Source of the DNA: Terrabacter sp. 28
GTDB lineage: Bacteria; Actinomycetota; Actinomycetes; Actinomycetales; Dermatophilaceae
DNA length: 64,000 nucleotides
Direction: 5' to 3'
Assembly: GCA_000955875.1 (NCBI GenBank)
Contig: JYOE01000013.1
Location: 124,001-188,000 of the forward strand
This document shows, piece after piece, positions 1 through 8,618 of the stretch. How positions within the stretch are numbered: position 1 is the first letter of the stretch; every line of letters starts with the position of its first letter. The translations under genes were made by a program, and so were the position numbers. The notes beneath the pieces are model-generated. The model had not been told where the DNA came from. It made no database searches and saw only the letters and a program-made list of their open reading frames with translations.

Positions 1-35
1 CGGGTGACACCACGGATCAGGGGCAGGTGCAGCAC

Positions 36-112
<77 letters not shown>

Positions 113-129
113 TGCGGAACTGCAGCTCA

Positions 130-164
130 GGACCCCCTGCCCACGGCAGGGGGTCCTCGCTTTT
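130..164 (+). terminator. Rho-independent terminator of tRNA-Pro
   Basis: A perfect 12-bp stem (130-141 with 145-156) with a three-base loop CAC is followed by TCGCTTTT. The position directly after the tRNA and the T-rich tail make it the tRNA transcript terminator. Confidence 0.85.
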
Positions 165-252
165 GCCTGTGCTCCGACCGTGCCGGCACGACACTGGATG
201 GCGAGGGTCGTCGGCCGAACCGCGGCGCGGCCCGCCCCGGAGGGAGGCCACC

Positions 253-936
253 GTGAGCCCGGACCCCAGGACGAACGAGCCCGCCCCGACCCCATCAGAG
301 GGCGGCGTCTCCCCGGCGCTGCCGGTCTTCCTGTCCACCGAGCACTGGAGCCTGCTCGGCACCCGGTCCCTGACGTGGGCCGAGGTGATGAGCCGCATCA
401 CGATCCACCTGACCGTGGTCTCGGCCTTTCTGGTCGTGCTGGTCCTGACCGCGCAGAGGACCGGCTTCGGCACCCCCTTCCGGGTCATGGCGATCGGCTT
501 CGCGTCGGCGGCGCTCGTCATGGGCACGCTCACGGCGATCCGGGTGAACATGGCGAGCCAGGAGGATGCGGGGCTCGTCACGGCGATGAACCGGCTGCGC
601 CACGCGTACGTCGACCTGGCGCCCGAGATCGAGCCCTACCTCACGGCCTCGATCCACGACGACACGCGCGGGCTCATGCACTCGTACTCCGTCGGCCAGC
701 GACGCAACCCGATCCTGCACGTCATGGGCAGCACGTCCTTCTTCCTCATGACCGTCAACGCGATCGTGGCCGGCGCGCTGGGCGCCTTGGTCGCGAGCGC
801 CGTCGACGCGAGCACGGGGACGGTTGCCGTCGTCGGGGTCCTCGCCGGCCTGGCCTACGTCCTCGCGCACCTGGAGATCGCGCGGCGCGTGTTCAGGGAC
901 AAGCCCTTCGACGTGCACTTCCCGACTCCGGAGTGA
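253..936 (+). CDS. Small integral membrane protein of unknown function (227 aa)
   Basis: The GTG at 253 is chosen because a purine-rich Shine-Dalgarno (GGAGGGAGG) lies just upstream; in-frame codons further upstream run through the tRNA and its terminator and cannot be coding. The N-terminal ~50 residues are soluble and Pro-rich. About four hydrophobic segments follow: two near residues 55-100 and two near residues 160-205. Between them is a conserved-looking soluble stretch with AYVDLAPEIEPYL. The C-terminus is cytosolic-looking and charged. I do not recognise a named family with certainty. The layout (two helical pairs around a soluble insert) resembles small uncharacterised actinobacterial membrane proteins. 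It is monocistronic, convergent with the next gene. Confidence 0.8.
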   Translation: MSPDPRTNEPAPTPSEGGVSPALPVFLSTEHWSLLGTRSLTWAEVMSRITIHLTVVSAFLVVLVLTAQRTGFGTPFRVMAIGFASAALVMGTLTAIRVNMASQEDAGLVTAMNRLRHAYVDLAPEIEPYLTASIHDDTRGLMHSYSVGQRRNPILHVMGSTSFFLMTVNAIVAGALGALVASAVDASTGTVAVVGVLAGLAYVLAHLEIARRVFRDKPFDVHFPTPE

Positions 937-969
937 GCTCCCGAGCGGCGCGAGCGGCCCGAGCCTCCG

Positions 970-3117
970 TCAGGGCGTGACCGTGACCAGCAGGCCCGAG
1001 ACCGTCGTCCCGCGGCTGGTGGTGACGGTGACGGCGTTCGAGGCGTCCGGTGCCACGGGCGAGCCCTTGACCCGCACCGCCCACGCCCCCGTCGTGTCGA
1101 CGGCAGCCGAGCCCACGAGCGTCCCCGAGGCGGTGAGCCGCACCGTGACGAGGTCGGGGACGGGGGCCGTGGCCGTGCCCACGACCCGCCACTCCCGCGT
1201 GGACCGGCGGAAGGACACCTGGGTGACCGCGACGTGGTCGACGAGCGGGGTCACCGTCACGGTGGCCGAGGCCGAGCCGCCGGGTCCGGTGGTGCGCACC
1301 GTGAAGACGAGCGGCACGTCGGACACCGGCATGGTGAACGTGGCGCGCGCGGTGCTGCCTCCTTGGAGCGCGACCAGCGGGCCGGCGGTCTGGGTCCAGC
1401 TGTAGCCGTCGACGCCGGCGGACGTCGACGCGTCGAGCGTCACGAGGTCGCCGGGGTATGCCGTCTGGGCACCGCCCACGACGGCCGTGGGCGGCGCGAC
1501 GCCGGCGACGGTGACGACGACGTCGTCCGTGGTCGGGCCTCCGGGACCGGTCGCCGTCAGCCGGAACGTCAGGGCGCCGTCCTGGGTCGGCGCGGTGAAC
1601 GTGACGGTGGGCGCGGTGCCGCTGAGCACGACGGGAGAGCCCGCCGTCTGGGCCCACGACAGCGCGGTGGCGTTGAGCGAGGCCGAGGCGTCGAGGGTGA
1701 CCTTCTGGCCCTGACGCACGGCCTGGTCGGGGCCGGCGTTGGCGATGACGGGGTTGGGCAGGTTGGCGCTGCCACCGACCGCGACCGGGGCCGCGTCGGT
1801 GCCGCCCGCGCTCGAGGTGACCACGACGTCCTGGGGCGGCGCGACGACGCCGGCGAAGACCTGCTGCCCGGCCGCGTCCAGGGCCCCGAAACCCCGGGCC
1901 GTGAGCGTGGGCGGGGTCGCGGAAGTGTCGCTGGACGTCGCCCGCACGGTGAGGTTGTGGGTGGCCGTGTCGTACGTCGCCGACGTGACGATGACCCGGT
2001 CGGTCACCGTGGCTGCCACCGCGGTGGCGGGGTTGTCGCTCGTGTTCGTCACCGTGACCCGCGCGGGTGGCGTGGCTCCGGTGAAGGCCACGCGGGCGAA
2101 GTACTGACCCTTGCCGTCCGTCCCCAGCGTCGTCGGGGTGCCCCCCGGCAGGGTCGCAGTGATCACCTCTCCCGGCACCGACGTGGCGAAGACGTCGACG
2201 AAGCCGCCGGTGGCGGAGGTCCGGGTGTACGTGGGGCGGCCGGCGTCGACGCCGAAGTTCTTGGCGACCTTCCCGGAGAGGGCGAACAGGTCGGTGGAGA
2301 TGCTGTTGACCCCGGGGCCGCCGATGTCGGGGCCGTCGACGCGGAAGACGTTGGTGCCGAGGGTGCTTCCGGTGACCTTGTGCAGGACGGCCGGGTCACC
2401 GACGTACTTGTCGCCGTTGGGCCCGGTGACCTGACCGGTGTCCCACGTGAGGATCGGGTTGACCCGGGAGGTGAGCGCGCCCGTGAAGCTGCCGGGGGCG
2501 ACGCCGACGTCCTCCGTGAAGTTGATCGACCGCGTACCGCCCTGCGCGACGTCGAACTCGTCGACACCGTAGGGGTGGGTGACGGTGTAGTGGCCGGCAC
2601 TCGGGGTGTCGATCCTGATCCTGACCCGACCGAAGGTGACCTGCTGGCCCGGCGCCGGCCCGGCCTTCGTCGCGAAGGACGACTCGAGACCGGCCGTGTA
2701 GTCGGCGCTCGCGCCCCCGCCGAGCTGGATCCTCGAGGCGGCCAGCATGTAGAACGTCTCCATCGGGAAGTTCGTGGGGAAGACGACCGGCGCCGCCGGG
2801 TCGAAACCGGCGTTGGCGACGATCCCGCAGAGCGGGTCCTTCGGGTCGAGGCACTGGCCCACGGCCAGGCCGTTCGAGTCCCGGTACCAGGTCGGGAAGC
2901 CGTTGTCGGGAGCGACCGGGCCGACTGCTGACAGGAACGACGGCGGGACCGTTGTCGGCACCGCGCCGGAGACCAGTGCCGAGAAGGCGATCGCAGCAGC
3001 CGCCACGACCACCGTGGTGACGAGCCGCGGGAACCGTCGCGTGAGCGGCCACGCCGGGACGACAGGGGTGGGGACGGCGCCGGCGGGGCGTCGGTGCGGC
3101 CACGGGTTGCGGTTCAT
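970..3117 (-). CDS. Secreted protein with C-terminal PKD-like beta-sandwich repeats (715 aa)
   Basis: The ATG at 3117 is preceded by GGAGAG. The N-terminus has a basic region (first ~28 residues) and then a hydrophobic Sec-type signal segment at about 30-55. The next ~250 residues form an unrecognised globular domain containing GFPTWYRDSNG and a Cys pair (QCLDPKDPLC) that could be disulfide-linked outside the cell. Residues ~455-540 and ~540-625 are two tandem Ig/PKD-like units, each with the pattern G-x-x-V-T-L-D-A-S and W-x-Q-T-A-G. A third beta-rich tail follows. It sits 30 bp downstream of the giant multicopper oxidase stop on the same strand, so the two are probably co-transcribed. A role as an extracellular partner or scaffold of the oxidase is inference only. 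No sortase motif is visible. Confidence 0.8.
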   Translation of the reverse strand: MNRNPWPHRRPAGAVPTPVVPAWPLTRRFPRLVTTVVVAAAAIAFSALVSGAVPTTVPPSFLSAVGPVAPDNGFPTWYRDSNGLAVGQCLDPKDPLCGIVANAGFDPAAPVVFPTNFPMETFYMLAASRIQLGGGASADYTAGLESSFATKAGPAPGQQVTFGRVRIRIDTPSAGHYTVTHPYGVDEFDVAQGGTRSINFTEDVGVAPGSFTGALTSRVNPILTWDTGQVTGPNGDKYVGDPAVLHKVTGSTLGTNVFRVDGPDIGGPGVNSISTDLFALSGKVAKNFGVDAGRPTYTRTSATGGFVDVFATSVPGEVITATLPGGTPTTLGTDGKGQYFARVAFTGATPPARVTVTNTSDNPATAVAATVTDRVIVTSATYDTATHNLTVRATSSDTSATPPTLTARGFGALDAAGQQVFAGVVAPPQDVVVTSSAGGTDAAPVAVGGSANLPNPVIANAGPDQAVRQGQKVTLDASASLNATALSWAQTAGSPVVLSGTAPTVTFTAPTQDGALTFRLTATGPGGPTTDDVVVTVAGVAPPTAVVGGAQTAYPGDLVTLDASTSAGVDGYSWTQTAGPLVALQGGSTARATFTMPVSDVPLVFTVRTTGPGGSASATVTVTPLVDHVAVTQVSFRRSTREWRVVGTATAPVPDLVTVRLTASGTLVGSAAVDTTGAWAVRVKGSPVAPDASNAVTVTTSRGTTVSGLLVTVTP

Positions 3118-3147
3118 GGTGCTCTCCAGGTTCGGTGCTGCTGGACG

Positions 3148-6100
3148 TCAGCAGGTCGCGCCGGGTGTGGCGCAGGTCGGGCCCTTGCTGGTGGGGAGGG
3201 GCGCACCCAGCGGTCGGAGGTCGGCCTGTGGTGTCCCCTCGACGCGCATGACGAACCAGAGGCCGGCGTTGACCTGGTTGAGCATCAGGCCGTCACGCAC
3301 GAGGTAGTCGCCAGGGGTGTGGCTGGGGCCGCCCGCGCCGCCGAGGAGGTCGAAGGTCCAGCCGGTCTCCGGCAGCAGCATCCCGGCGGCACTGCGGATC
3401 GTGCTCTGCGGGTCTTTCGCCTGGTAGTGCCAGCCGTGACCCGACACGACGACGGTGTGGGCGCGCCCACGGTCGGCGCCCTGCAGCACGCGCAGCCAGA
3501 CAGGGTCGCCTGGGTAGGCCCGGAACACCCCCGTGGCCGGGTCGCCGTGCAGCGCCGAGCTCATGGCGTATGCCGGGTCGCCGCCCTGGGCCAGCCGGGG
3601 GGCCAGCCGTTCGGTGCGGTAGTTGATGCCGCGGTTGCCGCGTTCGTACGGGTCGAGGTCCAGGGCGGTGTGGCCCGGCGGCAGCGCCGGCGGCACGATC
3701 GCCCCCGACCGGTCGCGCAGGGTGAGCCCGTCCTGCCAGATGGCCACGAACTCCCTTGCGGCATAAGAGGTCTTGTTCTCCGTCCACCGCACCTCGGCCT
3801 CCAGTCCCGTCGCGGGCGCGGCCGTCGCCGGGTCGAGCCACGTCGCGCCTGCCGGCTCGATGAGGAGGGCGCCGAAGAGGCCGTGGTGCCGGTTGCCGAC
3901 CCGGTCGCCGAAGTCGACGAGCGGGATCGAGGCAGTCTCGACGTCGGTCGGCACCACCCAGGTCATCGTCGTGCTCTCACCCGGCCCGACCGTCGAGTCG
4001 TAGTTGTAGCCGACCGCGGCGCCGTCTCCCTGGATGATCGGGGTGTCGACGAGCCCGGCGTGCAGCGAGACCCGGCTCCCCCGCGGGAACACCTCGGCAG
4101 CAGGCGGGGGCACGTCGCCACCGTGCTGCGGGGGACCGGTGGCCGGCAGGTGGTTGGTCAGCCGCACGGTGATGCAGTCCCCCGACGTGGCCCGGAGCAC
4201 CAGGGGTGTCGGCGCCCGTGTCCCTGCGCGCACGGCGGCCTCGTCGGAGGCGAGCGTGTAGAGCAGGCCGTCCGGGTCGTTGTCGCCGGTCGTGTCGTTG
4301 TAGACGATGGGGTGGTCCAGGGCGACCACGTCGAAAGACCTCACGACCGCGCCCTTGGGGCACGCCGCCGCAGCAGGCGCTTTCAGAAGCGACCCACCGG
4401 GCTGCACTGCGGTCCAAGGGTTTCCGATGGTGGGCGCCGGTCGGTCTGGCAGCGGGGTGAGGTCGGGGAGCAGCTTGTCGGCGGTGCGGAAGATCCCCCA
4501 CATCCCCAGCCACTGGTCGTCCAGCGCGGTCGAGCCGTAGAGGTAGTCGCCCGGCCGACCCGCTCCCCCGCTCACGAGCGACGGGCCGCCGTTGTCGCTG
4601 CCGACGCGTGCGTCGTCGAGCTTCTCCTTGGGCGTCTTCTTCCCCTTCTTCGGCCGGCTCGAGCCGGACCCCGAGACCAGCTCGAAGTTGAAGTACTCGG
4701 CGAGGGCGGCGCCCTGGATGTCGGTCATCGTGCTCAGCGGGTTGTCCGGCTCGTTGAGCCACCGGTGACCGTGCAGGGTGAAGCTGTGCACCTCCTCGTG
4801 CGCACCCGTCACCTGCCGGATCACGACGGGGTCGCCCGAGTAGGCCCGCAGGACAGGCGTCGAGGGGTCGCCGTGGACCACCGACGAGTACACGTAGGCC
4901 GGGTCGCCCGCGGGACCTGCAGCCCCCGGGGCGATGCGGGTCGCCAGGGGCGCGTTGCGGTAGTTGATCGCGTAGCCACCCTGGTCGGCCCCGTAGTCGT
5001 CGACCCGAGGCGGGGGCGCGACGGCGTTGCCGTAGCCGCCGTCCTTCCACATCGGCACGCGGTCGGAGTAGAAGAGCGTGAACTCCCGGAAGCTCGGGCC
5101 GAGCGAGGACCGGATGTCGGCCATCGGCCCGGTTCCGTCGGTCGGCTGCCCCGTCGCCGGGTCGCTCCACGTCGCGTCGACGGGCTCGACGTTCATCGCC
5201 GAGAAGAGGCCCTTCTGCTGGTGCAGGTTGGCGTACTGGTGGTCGTGGAAGAAGACCGTGCGGAGCGGCTGGTCGACGAACCACCGGTAGCCGTAGGTCT
5301 GTCCGGGCATCGCGGCCTGCACGTAGTTCCAGCCGACCGACGTGCCGTCGGAGCCGAGCTCGTCGAACCTGACGAGGTGCACGTGCGCCGAGACCTCGCT
5401 CGTCGTCGTCTCGCTCTGGTAGACGCCGTCGTTGCGGTTCAGGTGGTCGACGGGCACCGAGGGGTCCTCGTCGAGGTTGAGGTCGTTCGTGAGGTAGAGC
5501 TGGACGCAGTCACCCTGCCGAGCGCGAATCGTGTACGGCTGCGGCGGTTCTCGTCCGGCGAGCACGTCCTTCTGGTGCGACTCCTCGATGTAGATGCGGC
5601 CCTGCCGGTCGGTCCAGCCGGCGGAGTTGTAGGTGATGGGCAGGTCGGTGGCGTGCGGCCGGTACACCCGTATCGGCGCGTCGGTGGGGCACGGGTCGAT
5701 GGCACCGGCGCCCGGCTTGTCCTTGGCGAGCGCCGGCAGGTTGGCCGCCTCCAGCGCGGTCGGCTCGCGCACCGTGTCCCCGGGTCGCCGGATCGCCGAG
5801 AACGGGTCGCGCACGACGGCATACGGGATCCGGTAGGCGCGCTGGCCCACGGCGCCCCTGACGAAGAGCGGGAAGCCCGGGTGTGCCGCGTCCGCAGCCG
5901 GGGTCCTGCCGAGGCGGTCGGGGAGCTCCTGCAGCGCCTCCAGGCGCGTGCCGTCCGGATAGCGCTGGGTGCCGTCGCGCAGCCGGTCGAAGATGCGCTC
6001 GTGGCCCCAGAAGCCCTGCGCGAAGTGCGGGTACAGGTGGCAGTGGAAGATCGAGTCTCCGATGGCGCCCTGCAACCCTCCGGCGCCACCCTCGATGTCG

Positions 6101-7941
6101 AACTCGTACGCCTCCCCCGGGCCGATGCTCTGGACGTCCTTGCGCGGTGACGTCGGGTTGCGCGGGTCGGCGAACCACCGCTGGGTGTGCTGGTGCCACG
6201 GGTGGGTCTCCTTGGCACCGGGGTGCACGAGGTGGAAGTGGATGGGGTCGCCCCGGTAGGCCTTGGCGATCATGACGTCGGTGTCGGTCACGAGCGCGCC
6301 GCTCGCGTCACGGTGAACCAGCTTGCCCTCGTCGCCGAAGACCCACGACTGCAGGTGCGACTCCTCGCTCATGCACTTCGCGCCCGGGTCGGCCACGACC
6401 TTCGCCAGCTCCGGCACCCAGCCGTCGCAGAAGTGGTCGCCCGGCGCGTACGTCGTGCCGTTGGGAAGGGTGATCGAGCTCGCGACGCCCTTCGGGTTCT
6501 CGACGGTCTTCGTGCCGCGGTGCTCGAGGACGGCGCGGAGACGGTTGCGCAGCGGCTCGGACCGGTAGTTGATGCCGAACGTCGAGTCGGCCAGGCCTGA
6601 GTCCGGCGCCGTTGGGTTGTTGTGCGTGCTGTCCTTCACGCCCTCGATCTCGTCCATGATGATCGCGGCGAAGCTGCGGAAGCTCGTGCCGCCGGGGACG
6701 TGCACGTCGGCGTTGACGTGGGTCTCGAGCGCGCGGCCGGTCGCCGGGTCGAGCATGTCCCTGCCGGTCACCTGGTTGTGCCAGCTCGACCCGGCCGGGT
6801 GCACGATGAGGGCGCCGAAGAGCCCGTGCTGCACGGCGTTCCCGTCGTTGCCGGTGCTGTCGATGTTCGCGACGTCGACGAGCGGCGCCTGACCCTCGTG
6901 GTCGGCGTACCACGTGTAGGTCCGCTCCTCGCCGCGTCCGACGGTCGTGTCCGGGTTGCGACCGATGCGAGCGCCGTCCGACGTCGCGGGGTCGAACTGG
7001 ACGAGCCCGTCCGGGTGGATGCCGACGCGGGCCGGGGGCACGGCCGGCGCCCCGTGCGTGCCTGCCGCGCCCGCGTCCCCGGGCTTGGGGACGGTCGGCT
7101 CGGGCTCGGGCGGGAAGGCCGTGGGCAGGTCGTTGTGCAGGACGACCTTGATGCAGTCACCGACGGCGGCACGGATGACGACGGGCTCGGCGAGCTGCGG
7201 GTTGGCGCGCAGCTGGGCCTCACCGACCCGAGCATCCGGGCCGCGCAGTGCGTAGAGCATCCCCTCGGGCAGGTGGTCGCCCCACCCGTTGAGCGGGATG
7301 TCCAGCGCCATCGCGCCGATGTCGTAGGTGATCGTGCGCGCACCCGTGGGACAGATGGCCGTCCCACCCGCCAGTGGAGCCGCGGCCGACGTGCGCGTCT
7401 GCGCTGTCGCGGCCAGCGCGGGTGAGGTCGTGGCGAGGACCGCCGGGACGCACACGAGGGCGACGACGGCCGCGGTCACGGGGCCGCGCGGCCGTGCCGG
7501 ACGTCGTCGCGCCGCGGAACGACCGTCGAGCACGAGGGTTGCGGCGGCGGACACGACCAGCGCGACGGGGACGAGGCTCGATGCGGTCCTGACCGCGTCG
7601 GCGACAGAGCCAGGGGCCTCGGACCCCCACAGCGCCTGGGCGAACGGGTGGTTGAGCAGGTACGCGACGACCACCGCCAGCGTCATCGCGGTCGAACGCT
7701 GCACCCACCGACCGACCCCCGCGCGGTCTCCCGCGGCAGCGAGCAGCCGCTCGGCGACGTGGAGACCCAGCGCTCCGAGCAGCGCGGCCACCGCCAGGAA
7801 CGTGGACGCCTCGCCGAGCGGGGTGGGGGTGGCGTCCCGACCGACGCCCGTCAGCCAGCCCGTCATGACCAGCCCGACGAGCAGGCTCGTCACCAGCCGC
7901 GCGCCCGGGGCCCGGGACGTCCCCGTCGTCTCGCGGGTCAT
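3148..7941 (-). CDS. Giant MnxG-like multicopper oxidase, three tandem two-cupredoxin units (1597 aa)
   Basis: The start ATG 7941 overlaps the stop of the upstream gene (ATGA), which rules out the longer in-frame extension. About four hydrophobic segments in the first ~180 residues, the last ending in ALAATA, suggest a membrane-anchored or cleaved N-terminus with the oxidase outside. Three homologous units begin near the repeated phrases GDHLPEG, AGWTDRQG and GDNDPDG, so six cupredoxin domains are likely, as in MnxG and ceruloplasmin. Copper motifs are HPWHQH (580-585), HCHLYPHFAQGF (633-644), HVH (853-855) and HDH (899-901). The order is C-D-A-B rather than A-B-C-D, with a non-coordinating Phe at the type 1 axial position. 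I recall a similar permutation in the Bacillus Mn(II) oxidase MnxG. Substrate (Mn(II) or other metals) is inference; copper oxidase identity is firm. Confidence 0.88.
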   Translation of the reverse strand: MTRETTGTSRAPGARLVTSLLVGLVMTGWLTGVGRDATPTPLGEASTFLAVAALLGALGLHVAERLLAAAGDRAGVGRWVQRSTAMTLAVVVAYLLNHPFAQALWGSEAPGSVADAVRTASSLVPVALVVSAAATLVLDGRSAARRRPARPRGPVTAAVVALVCVPAVLATTSPALAATAQTRTSAAAPLAGGTAICPTGARTITYDIGAMALDIPLNGWGDHLPEGMLYALRGPDARVGEAQLRANPQLAEPVVIRAAVGDCIKVVLHNDLPTAFPPEPEPTVPKPGDAGAAGTHGAPAVPPARVGIHPDGLVQFDPATSDGARIGRNPDTTVGRGEERTYTWYADHEGQAPLVDVANIDSTGNDGNAVQHGLFGALIVHPAGSSWHNQVTGRDMLDPATGRALETHVNADVHVPGGTSFRSFAAIIMDEIEGVKDSTHNNPTAPDSGLADSTFGINYRSEPLRNRLRAVLEHRGTKTVENPKGVASSITLPNGTTYAPGDHFCDGWVPELAKVVADPGAKCMSEESHLQSWVFGDEGKLVHRDASGALVTDTDVMIAKAYRGDPIHFHLVHPGAKETHPWHQHTQRWFADPRNPTSPRKDVQSIGPGEAYEFDIEGGAGGLQGAIGDSIFHCHLYPHFAQGFWGHERIFDRLRDGTQRYPDGTRLEALQELPDRLGRTPAADAAHPGFPLFVRGAVGQRAYRIPYAVVRDPFSAIRRPGDTVREPTALEAANLPALAKDKPGAGAIDPCPTDAPIRVYRPHATDLPITYNSAGWTDRQGRIYIEESHQKDVLAGREPPQPYTIRARQGDCVQLYLTNDLNLDEDPSVPVDHLNRNDGVYQSETTTSEVSAHVHLVRFDELGSDGTSVGWNYVQAAMPGQTYGYRWFVDQPLRTVFFHDHQYANLHQQKGLFSAMNVEPVDATWSDPATGQPTDGTGPMADIRSSLGPSFREFTLFYSDRVPMWKDGGYGNAVAPPPRVDDYGADQGGYAINYRNAPLATRIAPGAAGPAGDPAYVYSSVVHGDPSTPVLRAYSGDPVVIRQVTGAHEEVHSFTLHGHRWLNEPDNPLSTMTDIQGAALAEYFNFELVSGSGSSRPKKGKKTPKEKLDDARVGSDNGGPSLVSGGAGRPGDYLYGSTALDDQWLGMWGIFRTADKLLPDLTPLPDRPAPTIGNPWTAVQPGGSLLKAPAAAACPKGAVVRSFDVVALDHPIVYNDTTGDNDPDGLLYTLASDEAAVRAGTRAPTPLVLRATSGDCITVRLTNHLPATGPPQHGGDVPPPAAEVFPRGSRVSLHAGLVDTPIIQGDGAAVGYNYDSTVGPGESTTMTWVVPTDVETASIPLVDFGDRVGNRHHGLFGALLIEPAGATWLDPATAAPATGLEAEVRWTENKTSYAAREFVAIWQDGLTLRDRSGAIVPPALPPGHTALDLDPYERGNRGINYRTERLAPRLAQGGDPAYAMSSALHGDPATGVFRAYPGDPVWLRVLQGADRGRAHTVVVSGHGWHYQAKDPQSTIRSAAGMLLPETGWTFDLLGGAGGPSHTPGDYLVRDGLMLNQVNAGLWFVMRVEGTPQADLRPLGAPLPTSKGPTCATPGATC

Positions 7942-8426
7942 CGGGACACCGCCACGGTCAGGACGCGGTCGTCGGGCCCGTCGGGCACGACGACGCGGAC
8001 CGTCGGGGACGACAGGTCGGCGAAGTGGAGCCGCTCCTCGGCGGTCGCGAGCGGTCGCAGCAGGAGATCCCCCTGGAGGCCCTGCGTCGGCGCGGCCGCG
8101 GACCCGTCGGAGCGCTCGAGGTGCACTCTGGAGAAGGGCACCGTGACGGGGGCGTCGGTCTCGTTGCCGAGCCGGAGCACGACCTGGAGCTCGTCGCCGT
8201 GGTCGCCGCTCTCGGCCATCGGCATCATCATCTGGCTCGCGGGCGGCATCGGCAGCGCCACCACCTGCGCGGTGACGGGGCCGAAGGACAGTCGCGCAGA
8301 GCTCCCGGAGTCGGGGCTCGGCATGAGCTGCCCGACCAGCAGCACGCCGGCCACGGCGAGTGGCATCGGCAGCAACGCGGCCCAGCCGAAGCGCAGCCGG
8401 TCGCGAACGATGGCGTCCCTCCGCAC
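7938..8426 (-). CDS. Membrane-anchored Met-rich accessory protein (162 aa)
   Basis: The GTG at 8426 follows a strong Shine-Dalgarno (AGGAGGGG). One N-terminal hydrophobic helix (about residues 15-33) anchors a small exported beta-rich domain. Just after the helix is a Met/His cluster (LPMPPASQMMMPMAESGDHGD, key residues the five Met and one His) of the kind that binds Cu(I) in extracytoplasmic copper proteins. The gene overlaps the giant oxidase by four bases, so the two are translationally coupled. A role in loading or protecting copper for the oxidase is inferred from position and composition; I do not recognise the family by name. Confidence 0.75.
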   Translation of the reverse strand: MRRDAIVRDRLRFGWAALLPMPLAVAGVLLVGQLMPSPDSGSSARLSFGPVTAQVVALPMPPASQMMMPMAESGDHGDELQVVLRLGNETDAPVTVPFSRVHLERSDGSAAAPTQGLQGDLLLRPLATAEERLHFADLSSPTVRVVVPDGPDDRVLTVAVSR

Positions 8427-8602
8427 CGTCCCCCTCCTGACCCCCCAGTCGTCTGAGCCGATGGTAGATCGCGGGAGTCAGGACGTGAGGTGGAACCCGA
8501 TATCTCGGATTAGCCTGTGCCGCAATCGATTTGCGTTCTGCGGGCTTCGATCCGGTTCGTCCGGAATCGCCCGCCGAGCGCAGCGGCCGATCCAGTGGCT
8601 CC

Positions 8603-8618
8603 CCGGACGGCCGTCCGG
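8603..8618. repeat. Perfect 16-bp palindrome after copCD
   Basis: CCGGACGGCCGTCCGG is a perfect palindrome ending one base before the reverse-strand stop codon of copCD (8619-8621). It has no loop and no T-run, so it is a poor classical terminator. It could be a protein-binding site for the Met-rich/oxidase operon that begins 180 bp further on. It could also be a chance GC palindrome. Confidence 0.35.

Noticed and set aside
3094..6150. Open frame of 1018 codons on the plus strand
   Set aside because: Antisense to the multicopper oxidase with no recognisable motif; the opposite strand shows clear copper sites.
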